NCBI RefSeq assembly: GCF_034067285.1
Contig: NZ_CP139286.1
Location: 1,426,001-1,490,000, forward strand
DNA from: Acinetobacter pittii
GTDB taxonomy: Bacteria > Pseudomonadota > Gammaproteobacteria > Pseudomonadales > Moraxellaceae
Length of the DNA stretch: 64,000 bases
Direction: 5' to 3'
Below the pieces are notes generated by a model, which was not told the DNA's origin, searched no databases, and saw nothing but the letters and a program-made list of their open reading frames with translations. The first letter of the stretch is position 1; the number at the start of each line of letters is the position of its first letter. A program made the position numbers and the translations under genes. Positions 1 to 9,267 of the stretch are shown in pieces.

Positions 1-1543
1 GACGCCGGGTGCATTAAGCTATTTCTATGCAGATGAGCATGCACTGGTTTATAAAAAGATTGTTGTAAATGCCGACAAAACCAAATTGCTTGGTGCAGTT
101 TTGGTGGGTGATGCCAAAGAATATAACGACCTTTTACAAATGATGTTAAACGGTCTGGCTTTACCGGAAGTTCCTGAAAGCTTGATTATGCCGGGCTTTG
201 AGCAATCAGCAGGTAAGTCGGGTGGTAGTGGTGTAGATTTGCTGCCTGACAGCGCAACAATCTGTTCATGTAACAACGTCTCAAAAGCGGATATCTGCCA
301 AGCAATTAGCGATGGTTCGACCTCTTTAGGTGCATTAAAGAAATGCACCAAAGCAGCAACAGCATGTGGTGGTTGTGCGCCATTAGTGACTCAAGTATTG
401 AAATCTGAGTTACAACGTCAAGGTGTGACTGTAAATAACCATATTTGCGAACACTTCCCGTACTCGCGCCAAGAGTTGTATCACTTGGTTCGTGTTAATG
501 AAATCAAAACTTTCGATGATTTGATTCATCAACATGGTCATGGTTTAGGGTGTGACATTTGTAAACCAGCTGCGGCAAACATTTTGGCCTCTTGCTGGAA
601 TGATTTCGTACTTGAGCCAAGTCACGCAGGCTTACAAGACAGTAACGACTATTACTTGGGTAACATCCAAAAAGATGGTTCTTACTCGGTTGTGCCGCGT
701 ATGGCAGGCGGTGAAGTGACTCCAGATGGTTTAATTGCCATTGGTCAAATCGCGAAAAAATATAACCTGTACACCAAAATTACTGGCGGTCAACGTGTTG
801 ACATGTTCGGTGCGCAAGTTCACGAGCTTCCATTCATTTGGGAAGAGTTAAATGCTGCTGGTTTCGAGTCTGGTCATGCTTACGGTAAATCATTGCGTAC
901 CGTGAAATCATGTGTGGGAAGTACTTGGTGCCGTTACGGTGTAGACAACTCGGTTGGTTTAGCGATCGAACTTGAAAACCGCTACAAAGGTTTACGTTCA
1001 CCACATAAATTAAAAATGGCTGTGTCTGGCTGTACACGTGAATGTGCGGAAGCACAAGGTAAAGACGTCGGTATTATCGCGACTGAAAAAGGTTGGAACC
1101 TTTATGTATGTGGTAACGGTGGTATGAAACCACGTCATGCAGAATTAATCGCCTCTGACCTCGATAAAGCAACGCTCATCCGTTATATCGACCGTTTCTA
1201 TATGTTCTACATCCAAACCGCAGACCGTTTACAACGTACCAGCGTATGGCGCGACAACATGGAAGGTGGCTTAGATTACCTTAAATCTGTAGTTGTAGAT
1301 GACTCTCTTGGTTTGGCTGCCGAGCTTGAGCGTCGTATGGAACACATTATTGGCACATATCAAGACGAATGGCGTACTGCGGTAGAAAATCCTGAAGTAC
1401 GTAAACGCTTCCAGACCTATATCAATGCAGATGCAAGTGAACAGGCCGATCCACACATTCAATTTACGACTGAACGTGGTCAGATCCGTCCATTAACTGA
1501 TGCTGAACGTTCAGAAGACCGCATTCCAATGGTTGAAGCATAA
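1..1543 (+). CDS. nirB: Nitrite reductase [NAD(P)H] large subunit, 3' part
   Basis: Assimilatory siroheme nitrite reductase, which reduces nitrite to ammonium in the cytoplasm. The open frame runs in from the left edge, so the N-terminal FAD/NAD part is missing. Visible parts are BFD-like [2Fe-2S] cysteines (CSCNNVS and CGGC), a second BFD-like segment (GCDICKP), and the ferredoxin-like siroheme domain with the 4Fe-4S/siroheme cysteines CVGSTWC (CX5C) and CTREC (CX3C). It is followed after 14 bases by the NirD-flavoprotein gene with a good AAGGAG site, so the genes are probably one operon with nasA. The family assignment is secure; the true start lies outside the window. Confidence 0.95.
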   Translation, partial: TPGALSYFYADEHALVYKKIVVNADKTKLLGAVLVGDAKEYNDLLQMMLNGLALPEVPESLIMPGFEQSAGKSGGSGVDLLPDSATICSCNNVSKADICQAISDGSTSLGALKKCTKAATACGGCAPLVTQVLKSELQRQGVTVNNHICEHFPYSRQELYHLVRVNEIKTFDDLIHQHGHGLGCDICKPAAANILASCWNDFVLEPSHAGLQDSNDYYLGNIQKDGSYSVVPRMAGGEVTPDGLIAIGQIAKKYNLYTKITGGQRVDMFGAQVHELPFIWEELNAAGFESGHAYGKSLRTVKSCVGSTWCRYGVDNSVGLAIELENRYKGLRSPHKLKMAVSGCTRECAEAQGKDVGIIATEKGWNLYVCGNGGMKPRHAELIASDLDKATLIRYIDRFYMFYIQTADRLQRTSVWRDNMEGGLDYLKSVVVDDSLGLAAELERRMEHIIGTYQDEWRTAVENPEVRKRFQTYINADASEQADPHIQFTTERGQIRPLTDAERSEDRIPMVEA

Positions 1544-1557
1544 CAAGGAGAATCTCT

Positions 1558-3180
1558 ATGAATATTGTACAAGACAAAAATATGCTTCCTGATGATCAAT
1601 GGATTGATGTATGTGCGCTCGATGATTTAACCCCAAATACTGGCGCAGGTGCGCTAGTGGGCGGTCAAGCGGTTGCAATCTTTCGCGTGGGGCATGAAAA
1701 ACGTGTTTACGTGTTAAGCAATAAAGATCCGTTTAGCCAAGCCAACGTCATGAGCCGCGGCATTATTGGCGATTTGCAAGGTGAACGGGTCATTGCATCG
1801 CCAATCTATAAACAACACTTTAGTTTGGCAACAGGTCGTTGTTTAGAAGATAAAGATCAAAAACTTTCAGTTTATCCGAGCAAAATTGTTGATGGTCGTG
1901 TTTTGATCAATCCTGTGCCGCAAAAAACTTATATTACCAATACAGGTGTGTCTCAAGACAAACTTAAACTGGTGTTGATTGGTAATGGTTTAGCAGGAAT
2001 GCGTTGCCTAGAAGATTTACTGGATATGGCACCAGACCGTTATGAAGTCACGGTAATTGGTGAAGAACCTTGGGGAAACTATAACCGCATTATGCTATCT
2101 CCGGTTTTATCAGGTGAAAAAACCATTGAAGACATTATGCTCCATCCACCGAAGTGGTATGACGATAAAGGCATCAAATTTATTGCAGGTGACAAGGCTG
2201 TAAAAATTGATCGTCCACGTAAAGTGGTTTACACCGAAAAAGGACAAACTGTTGATTATGACCGTTTGATCTTGGCGACAGGTTCGGCTCCGTTTATTCC
2301 GCCAGTTCAAGGTGTTGACTTAAAAGGCGTGTTAACTTTCCGTGATATTTATGACGTTAATACCATGATTGAATACTGCGATTCAAAAACCAATGCAGTG
2401 GTGATTGGCGGTGGTTTACTTGGTTTAGAAGCAGCGTACGGTTTAAAACAACGCGGTATGAATGTGACTGTGCTGCATTTAATGGACCGCATTATGGAAC
2501 GTCAACTCGACAGCCGTGCGAGTCAGTTACTGCGTCATAGCATTGAGCAAAAAGGTATTCACATTATTACCGAAGCGAATACTGAAGCGTTAATTGGTGA
2601 TGAAGATGGTCATGTGAAGCAAATCCGTTTGAAAGATGGCACGGTTTTAGAAGCCGATCTTGTGGTATTTGCAGTCGGTATTCGACCAAATATTAGCTTG
2701 GCACAAAGTGCTGGTTTACGTTGTAACCGCGGTGTGTTGGTGAATGACACCATGCAAACGTTTGACCCAAGTATTTATGCGGTGGGTGAATGTATTGAAC
2801 ACCGCGGACAAACTTTTGGTTTGGTTGAACCATTATGGGGTCAAGCATTTATCTGCGCGACACATTTAGCAGAGCACGGCAGCTTAACTTTTAAAGCACC
2901 AACCGTACCGACTCAGTTAAAGGTGAGCGGTGTCGATGTATTCTCGGCGGGTAACTTTGAGCCGAAAGATGATTATGAAGACATTATTTTGAATGATGAA
3001 AAACGTCACATCTACAAACGCATTATTATTCAAAGTGATAGAGTAATTGGTGCAGTTTTATTTGGCGATACTGAAGATGGTATGTGGTATGCAGAGTTAA
3101 TTGCAGATCAAACCCCAGTCTCATCATTTAGAAATAAACTGCTATTTGGTCGAGATTTTGCATTAAAAAATGCAGGCTAA
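1558..3180 (+). CDS. NirD-like Rieske domain fused to FAD-dependent NAD(P)H oxidoreductase
   Basis: 540 residues. About residues 10-120 are a NirD-type Rieske fold. The canonical cluster ligands are absent: SPIYKQHF stands where CPxHxxxF is expected, as in the small subunit of NADH nitrite reductase. From about residue 135 a pyridine nucleotide-disulfide type flavoprotein follows, with an FAD motif (IGNGLAGMRCLE), ATGSAPFIPP, an NAD motif (VIGGGLLGLEAAYG) and YAVGEC. It resembles the N-terminal half of NirB. It lies between nirB and nasA, so it probably passes NAD(P)H electrons to nitrite reductase, nitrate reductase, or both. That partner choice is inference. The start is ATG after AAGGAG. 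Confidence 0.9.
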   Translation: MNIVQDKNMLPDDQWIDVCALDDLTPNTGAGALVGGQAVAIFRVGHEKRVYVLSNKDPFSQANVMSRGIIGDLQGERVIASPIYKQHFSLATGRCLEDKDQKLSVYPSKIVDGRVLINPVPQKTYITNTGVSQDKLKLVLIGNGLAGMRCLEDLLDMAPDRYEVTVIGEEPWGNYNRIMLSPVLSGEKTIEDIMLHPPKWYDDKGIKFIAGDKAVKIDRPRKVVYTEKGQTVDYDRLILATGSAPFIPPVQGVDLKGVLTFRDIYDVNTMIEYCDSKTNAVVIGGGLLGLEAAYGLKQRGMNVTVLHLMDRIMERQLDSRASQLLRHSIEQKGIHIITEANTEALIGDEDGHVKQIRLKDGTVLEADLVVFAVGIRPNISLAQSAGLRCNRGVLVNDTMQTFDPSIYAVGECIEHRGQTFGLVEPLWGQAFICATHLAEHGSLTFKAPTVPTQLKVSGVDVFSAGNFEPKDDYEDIILNDEKRHIYKRIIIQSDRVIGAVLFGDTEDGMWYAELIADQTPVSSFRNKLLFGRDFALKNAG

Positions 3181-3198
3181 ATAGGGAAAGGAGCAGTT

Positions 3199-5982
3199 AT
3201 GAATAGTATTCCAAGCGTTGAAATCGATAGCTCCGACCATGTTGCAACAACTATAACCAAAACAACATGTCCATATTGTGGGGTGGGTTGTGGTGTTAGC
3301 GTAAACGTCCAGCAAAAACCTCAAGGACCTCTGGTACAAGTTGAGGGGGATGCTGAGCATCCTTCCAACTTTGGACGCTTATGTATTAAAGGTAGCCGCT
3401 TGGCGGATACTTTGGGGTTAGAAACACGTGTTCTACAACCGATGATGGGACGAAAAGCCGATCGGGTAGTAACGACATGGGATGCGGCAATCAATAAAAT
3501 TGCCGATAAATTCCAATCTTGTATCGACCAATATGGCCGTGACAGCATTGCATTTTATGTTTCAGGTCAGCTTTTGACTGAAGACTATTATGTAGTAAAT
3601 AAGTTTGTAAAAGGCTATTTGGGCACAGCAAATATCGACACCAACTCGCGCCTTTGCATGTCATCTGCGGTTGCTGGGCATAAACGCAGCTTTGGTGAAG
3701 ATATTGTCCCTGCAAGCTATGAAGACTTTGAACATGCCGACATGGTGGTTTTAGTCGGTTCTAATACCGCATGGTGTCATCCTGTACTTTATCAGCGGAT
3801 CATGCAGGCTAAGAACCAAAATCCGGATATGTTTGTGGTGGTAATTGACCCACGTTTTACCAGTACTTGTGAACAAGCGGATCTACATTTACCGATTTTG
3901 CCGGGTCAAGATGTCGCATTGTTTAATGGCTTATTTCAATATTTATATGAAAATGGTCATGCTGATCAGGCCTTTGTAGATGCTTATACCGAAGGTCTGC
4001 ACGATGTTTTGGCAAGTAGTCAGCCAGAAACTGATATCGAATATGTGGCAAAACGTAGTGGTATTTCTTTAGACAAATTGCAGCATTTCTTTGAGAAATT
4101 CGCTCAAACTGAAAAAGTCATTACCTTATTTTCAATGGGTGTGAATCAATCAAGTCAGGGTGTAAATAAAGCCAACAGTATTATTAACTGTCATTTATTG
4201 ACTGGAAAAATTGGTAAGCTCGGCGCTGCGCCATTTTCAATGACAGGTCAGCCCAATGCGATGGGTGGGCGTGAAGTTGGTGGTTTAGCCAATATGTTGG
4301 CTGCACATATGGATTTAGATAACCCACTACATCAAAAAGTTGTTCAAACTTTCTGGGACAGTCCATTTATTGCAACTCAAGCGGGTTTAAAAGCAGTGGA
4401 TTTGTTCCGTGCCGTTGAGGCTGGAAAAATTAAAGCCATCTGGATTATGGCAACCAATCCAGTAGTGAGCCTGCCAGATGCCGATCAAGTGAAACGTGCT
4501 TTAGAGAAGTGTGAGTTAGTCGTCGTGTCAGATATCTGTGCAGATACGGATACTACGGCTTATGCCGATGTTTTGCTTCCAGCTTTAGGTTGGGGTGAAA
4601 AAGACGGAACTGTGACGAACTCTGAGCGTCGTATTTCACGTCAGCGTGCTTTTTTACCTGCGCCAGGTGAAGCAAAAGCGGATTGGTGGTCTGTTAGCCA
4701 AGTCGCGAAAAAATTAGGCTTTAAAGGTTTTGACTTTGCGAGTGCCAGTGACATCTTTAATGAACATGCAGCGTTATCTGCACAAGACAATGCAGATATC
4801 GAAGCTCGTGAACAAAGTAATAATTTTCGTTATTTCAACTTAAAAGGCTTAATGAATCTGAGCGCTGCTGAGTACAATGCGCTGCAACCCATTCAATGGC
4901 CAGTGTGGAATAAAAACCAAGACGCTAAAGCCGTTCAACAACTATTTGCCAAGGGTCAGTTTAGTCATAAAAACACTAAGGCGAAATTGATTCCAACTCT
5001 TGCAATTGATCCAGTTCATGCGATTTCAGAAGATTATCCACTTATTTTAAACACTGGACGTATTCGAGACCAATGGCACACCATGACGCGTACAGGTTTG
5101 TCAGCAAATTTGACCAGTCACCGTGCCGAACCATTTTGCGAGATTCATCCGAGTGATGCCTTGAAGTTTGGTGTGCGTGATCAAGGCTTGGTCGAAGTCC
5201 GTTCAAAATGGGGCAGTTGTGTACTACGTGTAACATTCTCGTCGGGAGTACGTCGCGGCCAAATTTTTGCCCCAATTCATTGGACTGAACAAGTTGCATC
5301 CGATGCTCGTATTGGTAAAGTCGTTAACCCCGAAGTCGATGCTATTTCAGGCGAACCTGAGTTCAAACATACACCTGTCACGATTCAACCGTTTTATACC
5401 ACTTGGCAGGGTGTACTGTATGTACGTGATGGGTTTGATCAACACATCCAAACCTCATTGCATACTTGTGCGTGGTGGACTAAGGTCAAAATGGTGAAAA
5501 CCAACCGTTATGAACTTGCAGACCGTCAAACTTTTCATGACACTCAAAAGAACCTGAAAAGCTTTTTACCGTTTGCCGATGAAACTTTTGAATGGTTGAG
5601 TATTGAAGATATTTCTTCACAACTCAGTCATAGCATCATTTTGAAAGATGGTGTGGTGATTGCAAGTTTATATATCGCCCCACCAGATTTATTGCCGGAT
5701 CGTGATTGGGTCGCAAGTTTATTTAAACGTGAACGTTTAAGTGCGTTACATCGAAAAGCGTTACTGGCTGGTATGCCAATGTCTGCTACAAATAATGACG
5801 GACCTTTAGTCTGTAGTTGTTTTAAAGTAGGTAAGAACAAAATTATAGACGCAATCAAAACTCAAAATATTACTCATGAAAAGCAAGTGACAGCTTGTTT
5901 AAAAGCAGGTGGTAACTGTGGTTCATGTTTACCTGAAATCCGTGGCTTGATTAAAGCTTGCCAACAGGAGGTGGAAGTGTGA
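3199..5982 (+). CDS. nasA: Assimilatory nitrate reductase, molybdopterin catalytic subunit
   Basis: Reduces nitrate to nitrite in the cytoplasm using bis-MGD. It has 927 residues. The N-terminal 4Fe-4S motif has Cys24, Cys27, Cys31 and Cys62. The Mo-ligand Cys153 lies in NSRLCMSS. The molybdopterin-binding C-terminal domain follows, and a BFD-like [2Fe-2S] domain lies at the extreme C-terminus (VCSCFKVG and CGSC), as in Klebsiella-type NasA. AAAGGAG precedes the ATG. It lies 18 bases after the flavoprotein gene and overlaps mobA by 4 bases, so reductase and cofactor maturation are translationally coupled. Confidence 0.94.
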   Translation: MNSIPSVEIDSSDHVATTITKTTCPYCGVGCGVSVNVQQKPQGPLVQVEGDAEHPSNFGRLCIKGSRLADTLGLETRVLQPMMGRKADRVVTTWDAAINKIADKFQSCIDQYGRDSIAFYVSGQLLTEDYYVVNKFVKGYLGTANIDTNSRLCMSSAVAGHKRSFGEDIVPASYEDFEHADMVVLVGSNTAWCHPVLYQRIMQAKNQNPDMFVVVIDPRFTSTCEQADLHLPILPGQDVALFNGLFQYLYENGHADQAFVDAYTEGLHDVLASSQPETDIEYVAKRSGISLDKLQHFFEKFAQTEKVITLFSMGVNQSSQGVNKANSIINCHLLTGKIGKLGAAPFSMTGQPNAMGGREVGGLANMLAAHMDLDNPLHQKVVQTFWDSPFIATQAGLKAVDLFRAVEAGKIKAIWIMATNPVVSLPDADQVKRALEKCELVVVSDICADTDTTAYADVLLPALGWGEKDGTVTNSERRISRQRAFLPAPGEAKADWWSVSQVAKKLGFKGFDFASASDIFNEHAALSAQDNADIEAREQSNNFRYFNLKGLMNLSAAEYNALQPIQWPVWNKNQDAKAVQQLFAKGQFSHKNTKAKLIPTLAIDPVHAISEDYPLILNTGRIRDQWHTMTRTGLSANLTSHRAEPFCEIHPSDALKFGVRDQGLVEVRSKWGSCVLRVTFSSGVRRGQIFAPIHWTEQVASDARIGKVVNPEVDAISGEPEFKHTPVTIQPFYTTWQGVLYVRDGFDQHIQTSLHTCAWWTKVKMVKTNRYELADRQTFHDTQKNLKSFLPFADETFEWLSIEDISSQLSHSIILKDGVVIASLYIAPPDLLPDRDWVASLFKRERLSALHRKALLAGMPMSATNNDGPLVCSCFKVGKNKIIDAIKTQNITHEKQVTACLKAGGNCGSCLPEIRGLIKACQQEVEV

Positions 5983-6608
5983 ATAAGGGGTATCCCGTAA
6001 CTGATTTGGTCATTCTGGCGGGTGGACAAGCCCGCCGTATGAATGGTTTAAATAAGTTGTTACAGCAATTTGATGGTGAAACTCAACTCACTAAAATTCA
6101 TCAGAAACTAAGATCATCAGTGTCTGAAATTTGGGTGAATAGCCATCGCGATTATTCAATTTATCAAAGTATTGTGCCGGACATTCAATGTTATCAAGAT
6201 GATGCAGCAGGTTTTTTCGGTCCGCTGATGGGAATGAAAAGTGCATGGTCAAATGTAAGCGCAGACTATGTTTTATTTATCCCTTGTGATGTGACCTATA
6301 TACCTACCCAAGTCGTTGCTAAATTACACGGTGCACTTCGGAAAAATAAACAGGCTCAGGCAGCTTATGTTTCAATTAATGGAGATGCCTTATACCCATT
6401 TTGCTTATTAAAACGTGAAAGTTTAAATGCCATAACAGAGCAAATTGAAAAGCAGCGGTTAAGTTTGAAAGAGTGCTTTAAGCTTTTACATGCTCAAGTG
6501 GCTATATTTCAAAAACAGAATCTTTTTTTTCATAGCATCAACTCATTGGATGAGCTTCAGCAATACAAACAAATCAAAGCATTTAAAGAAATTTTTACAG
6601 CAAATTAA
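5979..6608 (+). CDS. mobA: Molybdenum cofactor guanylyltransferase
   Basis: Adds GMP to molybdopterin to form the guanine dinucleotide cofactor that NasA needs. The nucleotidyltransferase signature LAGGQARRMNGLNK lies near the N-terminus, and PCDVTYIP carries the metal-binding Asp. I chose the GTG at 5979 (GTGA overlap with the nasA stop) because CAGGAGG sits just upstream; an in-frame TTG at 5958 lies too far inside nasA. The product is 209 residues, usual for MobA. The protein is rather divergent, but context supports the call. Confidence 0.88.
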   Translation: MNKGYPVTDLVILAGGQARRMNGLNKLLQQFDGETQLTKIHQKLRSSVSEIWVNSHRDYSIYQSIVPDIQCYQDDAAGFFGPLMGMKSAWSNVSADYVLFIPCDVTYIPTQVVAKLHGALRKNKQAQAAYVSINGDALYPFCLLKRESLNAITEQIEKQRLSLKECFKLLHAQVAIFQKQNLFFHSINSLDELQQYKQIKAFKEIFTAN

Positions 6609-6673
6609 CTTCGTATATGAGTGATTTAAAACTTACATTGGTCAAGTGAAATACGTTTTTAATCTTTGTACTG

Positions 6674-6709
6674 TTGACTATTTATTATTTAAGTTCTATT
6701 TTGGAACTT
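6674..6709 (+). promoter_or_regulatory. Candidate promoter with overlapping inverted repeat
   Basis: TTGACT at 6674-6679, a 17-base spacer and TATTTT at 6697-6702 make a plausible sigma-70 promoter for the molybdopterin oxidoreductase at 6757. The -10 lies in the loop of an inverted repeat, AAGTTC (6691-6696) and GAACTT (6704-6709), which could be an operator. It is judged by eye only. Confidence 0.4.
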
Positions 6710-6756
6710 GGTATTTATTCCAATCAAATGTATAAAAATAAAGGGAGTCAAAGGGC

Positions 6757-9030
6757 ATGATTGAAGCGCTGAAGCAAAATAAAACAGATGTGACCGCATG
6801 TATTTTGTGTTCTAGAAACTGCGGTTTAAGCGTAGAAATTAAAGATAACCAGTTTGTCAAAATTAAAGGTGATCCCGAACATCCATTTTCTCAAGGCTAC
6901 ATTTGCCAAAAAGCTGCTAGGTTACAGCACTACCAGCAACACGCAGATCGTTTGACCGCACCTTTAAAACGCCAGCCAGATGGCTCATTTAAAGAAGTGA
7001 GTTGGGATGTTGCAATTCAAGAAATTGCTAATCGATTAGTGCAGATTAGAGATAAGTTTGGTGGAACTGCTTTTGCTTCTGTTGGTGGTGGCGGTCAAGG
7101 CAATCATCTGGGTGCCGCATATGGTCGCCAACTTTTGCTGGCCATGAAAAGTTATTATGCTTACAACTCTCTTGCACAAGAAAAAACGGGTGATTTCTGG
7201 CTCAATGGGCGGTTATTCGGGAGTCAGGCTTGCCATACCACAGAAGATGTTGAGTATGCCGATTATGTTCTTTTTATTGGGACAAATCCTTTTCAGGCCC
7301 ATGGCATTCCCAACGCACGCGACACGCTAAAACATATTAAGAAAGATCCGAATCGGACCATGGTAGTGTTTGACCCACGTGTTACCGAGACAGCCAAACA
7401 AGCAGATATTCATGTGCAGCTAAAACCTGGAACAGATGCTTTTTTAATGTCAGCAATGATTGCAATCATTATTAAAGAAAACCTTTATGATGCAGCATTC
7501 ATTGAGCAGCACACACAAGGTTTTGAAGAAGTAAAAAAAGCATTTAGTCGTGTGCCGATTGAAGACTATATTGCCAAAGCAGATGTTCCAGTCGACTTGA
7601 TTTACCAAGTGGTTCGAGATTTTGCAAAGGCAAAAAGAGGATGTGTGCGTATTGATTTAGGTATTCAACATACTTTAAATACCACATTAAACGGATATTT
7701 AGAAAAACTACTGTACTTAGTGACTGGAAACTTTGGAAAGCAAGGCACCAATAATTTGCATACCATGTTTATTCCAATCTTAAGCGACACAGATGAAAGA
7801 AAGCCAAAATATCGACGTAGCGTTTACCATAAAATGTTCCCGATCTCAGGGTTTTTTCCACCTAACATTTTACCCGATGAAATCTTAAAAGCAGGGGAAA
7901 AGCGAATTCGCGCAGTTTTTGTAGATAGCTGTAACCCGTTATTAACTTATCCAGATACACCTGCTTTTGAGGAAGCCTTTCAAGCATTAGATTTGTTGGT
8001 TGTGGTCGATGTCGCCATGACAGAAACTGCTAGACTTGCTGACTATATTTTGCCTGCACACACTCAGTTTGAAAAATGGGAATTTACGGGCTTTAATCTT
8101 GAGTTTCCTAAGAATGGCTTTCACCTAAGACATCCAGTATTGACCGCTCAAGCGAATACTTTGCCAGAGGCAGAAATTTATACACGATTACTTGAAGCTA
8201 TGCAGGTGATTCCAAAACGCTTTCCGCTTTTAGAAAAAATTGCTGCGGTTGACTCGAAAAAAACAGCCTATTTACCTTATCTATCCGCTTTAGGTTTAAC
8301 TTTTGCCCGACATAAAAAATATATTCCTTTTGCCGCTTCAATTCTCTATCGCACTTTAGGAAAACGGTTAGAAAACTCAGCTGGTTCAGTTGCTTTTTTA
8401 CTCCCACTGTCAATTCAATATGCTGTGTTACACACCAAAGCGGTACGCCGTGCAGGTTATAAAGGTAATCCTTTAACTTTAGGCGTCCGTTTATTCGATC
8501 AAATTTTAAAGCAACGTTCAGGTGTGGTGTTGTCACAACATGAATATGATGAAGTCTGGAAACTAGTGGCTTATAAGGATAAGAAAATACGTCTTGCTAT
8601 TCCAGAGATGTTAAACGAGCTTGCAAATTTAAAAAATCATCAGGTTAATGTAGAAGAATTTCCCTTCATACTTTTATCAGGTGAGCGACGTAGTTATAAC
8701 GCCAATCAAATTTACCGTGATCCAGCCTGGCGAAAAGTAGATGCTGAAGGAGCCTTACGGATTCATCCTGAAGATGCAAAACAACTAAATATAGATGTAG
8801 GAGGTCAGCTTAAATGTATTTCACAACATGGAGAAATTAAGGTTACTGTAGATTTTGATGAGGGAATGCGAAAAGGTGTGGTGTCACTTCCACATGGTTA
8901 TGGCATGCGTTTTCAAGGTGGAGAGCCAATTGGACCACAATTAAATCGACTAATTTCCGGTGAACATTGTGATCCATTATCTAAAACGCCGTACCATAAA
9001 TATGTACCCATCCGTTTAGAAAAGTGCTAG
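6757..9030 (+). CDS. Molybdopterin-dependent oxidoreductase, substrate unknown
   Basis: 757 residues of the DMSO reductase superfamily. An N-terminal 4Fe-4S motif CILCSRNC plus a fourth Cys 27 residues later is intact. A molybdopterin dinucleotide-binding domain closes the protein (about residues 640-750, with GERRSYNANQIYRDPAW). Aligning NSLAQEKTG with NSRLC of NasA puts Gln141 where a Cys, SeCys, Ser or Asp normally binds Mo. There is no BFD or other extra Fe-S domain. It starts at ATG after AAAGGGAG, has its own leader, and is followed by the moa genes. Automatic annotation might call it formate dehydrogenase-like; the substrate cannot be told from sequence. Confidence 0.85.
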   Translation: MIEALKQNKTDVTACILCSRNCGLSVEIKDNQFVKIKGDPEHPFSQGYICQKAARLQHYQQHADRLTAPLKRQPDGSFKEVSWDVAIQEIANRLVQIRDKFGGTAFASVGGGGQGNHLGAAYGRQLLLAMKSYYAYNSLAQEKTGDFWLNGRLFGSQACHTTEDVEYADYVLFIGTNPFQAHGIPNARDTLKHIKKDPNRTMVVFDPRVTETAKQADIHVQLKPGTDAFLMSAMIAIIIKENLYDAAFIEQHTQGFEEVKKAFSRVPIEDYIAKADVPVDLIYQVVRDFAKAKRGCVRIDLGIQHTLNTTLNGYLEKLLYLVTGNFGKQGTNNLHTMFIPILSDTDERKPKYRRSVYHKMFPISGFFPPNILPDEILKAGEKRIRAVFVDSCNPLLTYPDTPAFEEAFQALDLLVVVDVAMTETARLADYILPAHTQFEKWEFTGFNLEFPKNGFHLRHPVLTAQANTLPEAEIYTRLLEAMQVIPKRFPLLEKIAAVDSKKTAYLPYLSALGLTFARHKKYIPFAASILYRTLGKRLENSAGSVAFLLPLSIQYAVLHTKAVRRAGYKGNPLTLGVRLFDQILKQRSGVVLSQHEYDEVWKLVAYKDKKIRLAIPEMLNELANLKNHQVNVEEFPFILLSGERRSYNANQIYRDPAWRKVDAEGALRIHPEDAKQLNIDVGGQLKCISQHGEIKVTVDFDEGMRKGVVSLPHGYGMRFQGGEPIGPQLNRLISGEHCDPLSKTPYHKYVPIRLEKC

Positions 9031-9267
9031 AAATAAAGTAGGGCAATATAACAAGTTGAGGCCGCGCTGATTGTGCAAGACTTTTTAAATCTGAGCTAAA
9101 ACAGTAGGCCAATATTTTAATTAAAACCCGAAGAGTTATGGATGATAAATAGAATTGGAACAAATTTTGCATAAACATCAGAGCACTATAGAGGCGCAAT
9201 TTTCTACTTTAATTGCCCAGAAAAGGTGCCAGCAATATTTGAACTGTTCTCGACATGAGTGCAAAAG

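Noticed and set aside
86..88. Start of nirB at 86
   Set aside because: The frame is open to the left edge and codes for NirB sequence before 86; the gene begins outside the window.
5958..5978. Longer mobA start at TTG 5958
   Set aside because: GTG 5979 has CAGGAGG at proper distance and gives the family N-terminus; the TTG lies inside nasA.
8198..8536. 112-codon minus-strand frame inside the molybdoenzyme gene
   Set aside because: It lies wholly antisense to a clear coding region, has no family features and no ribosome site.
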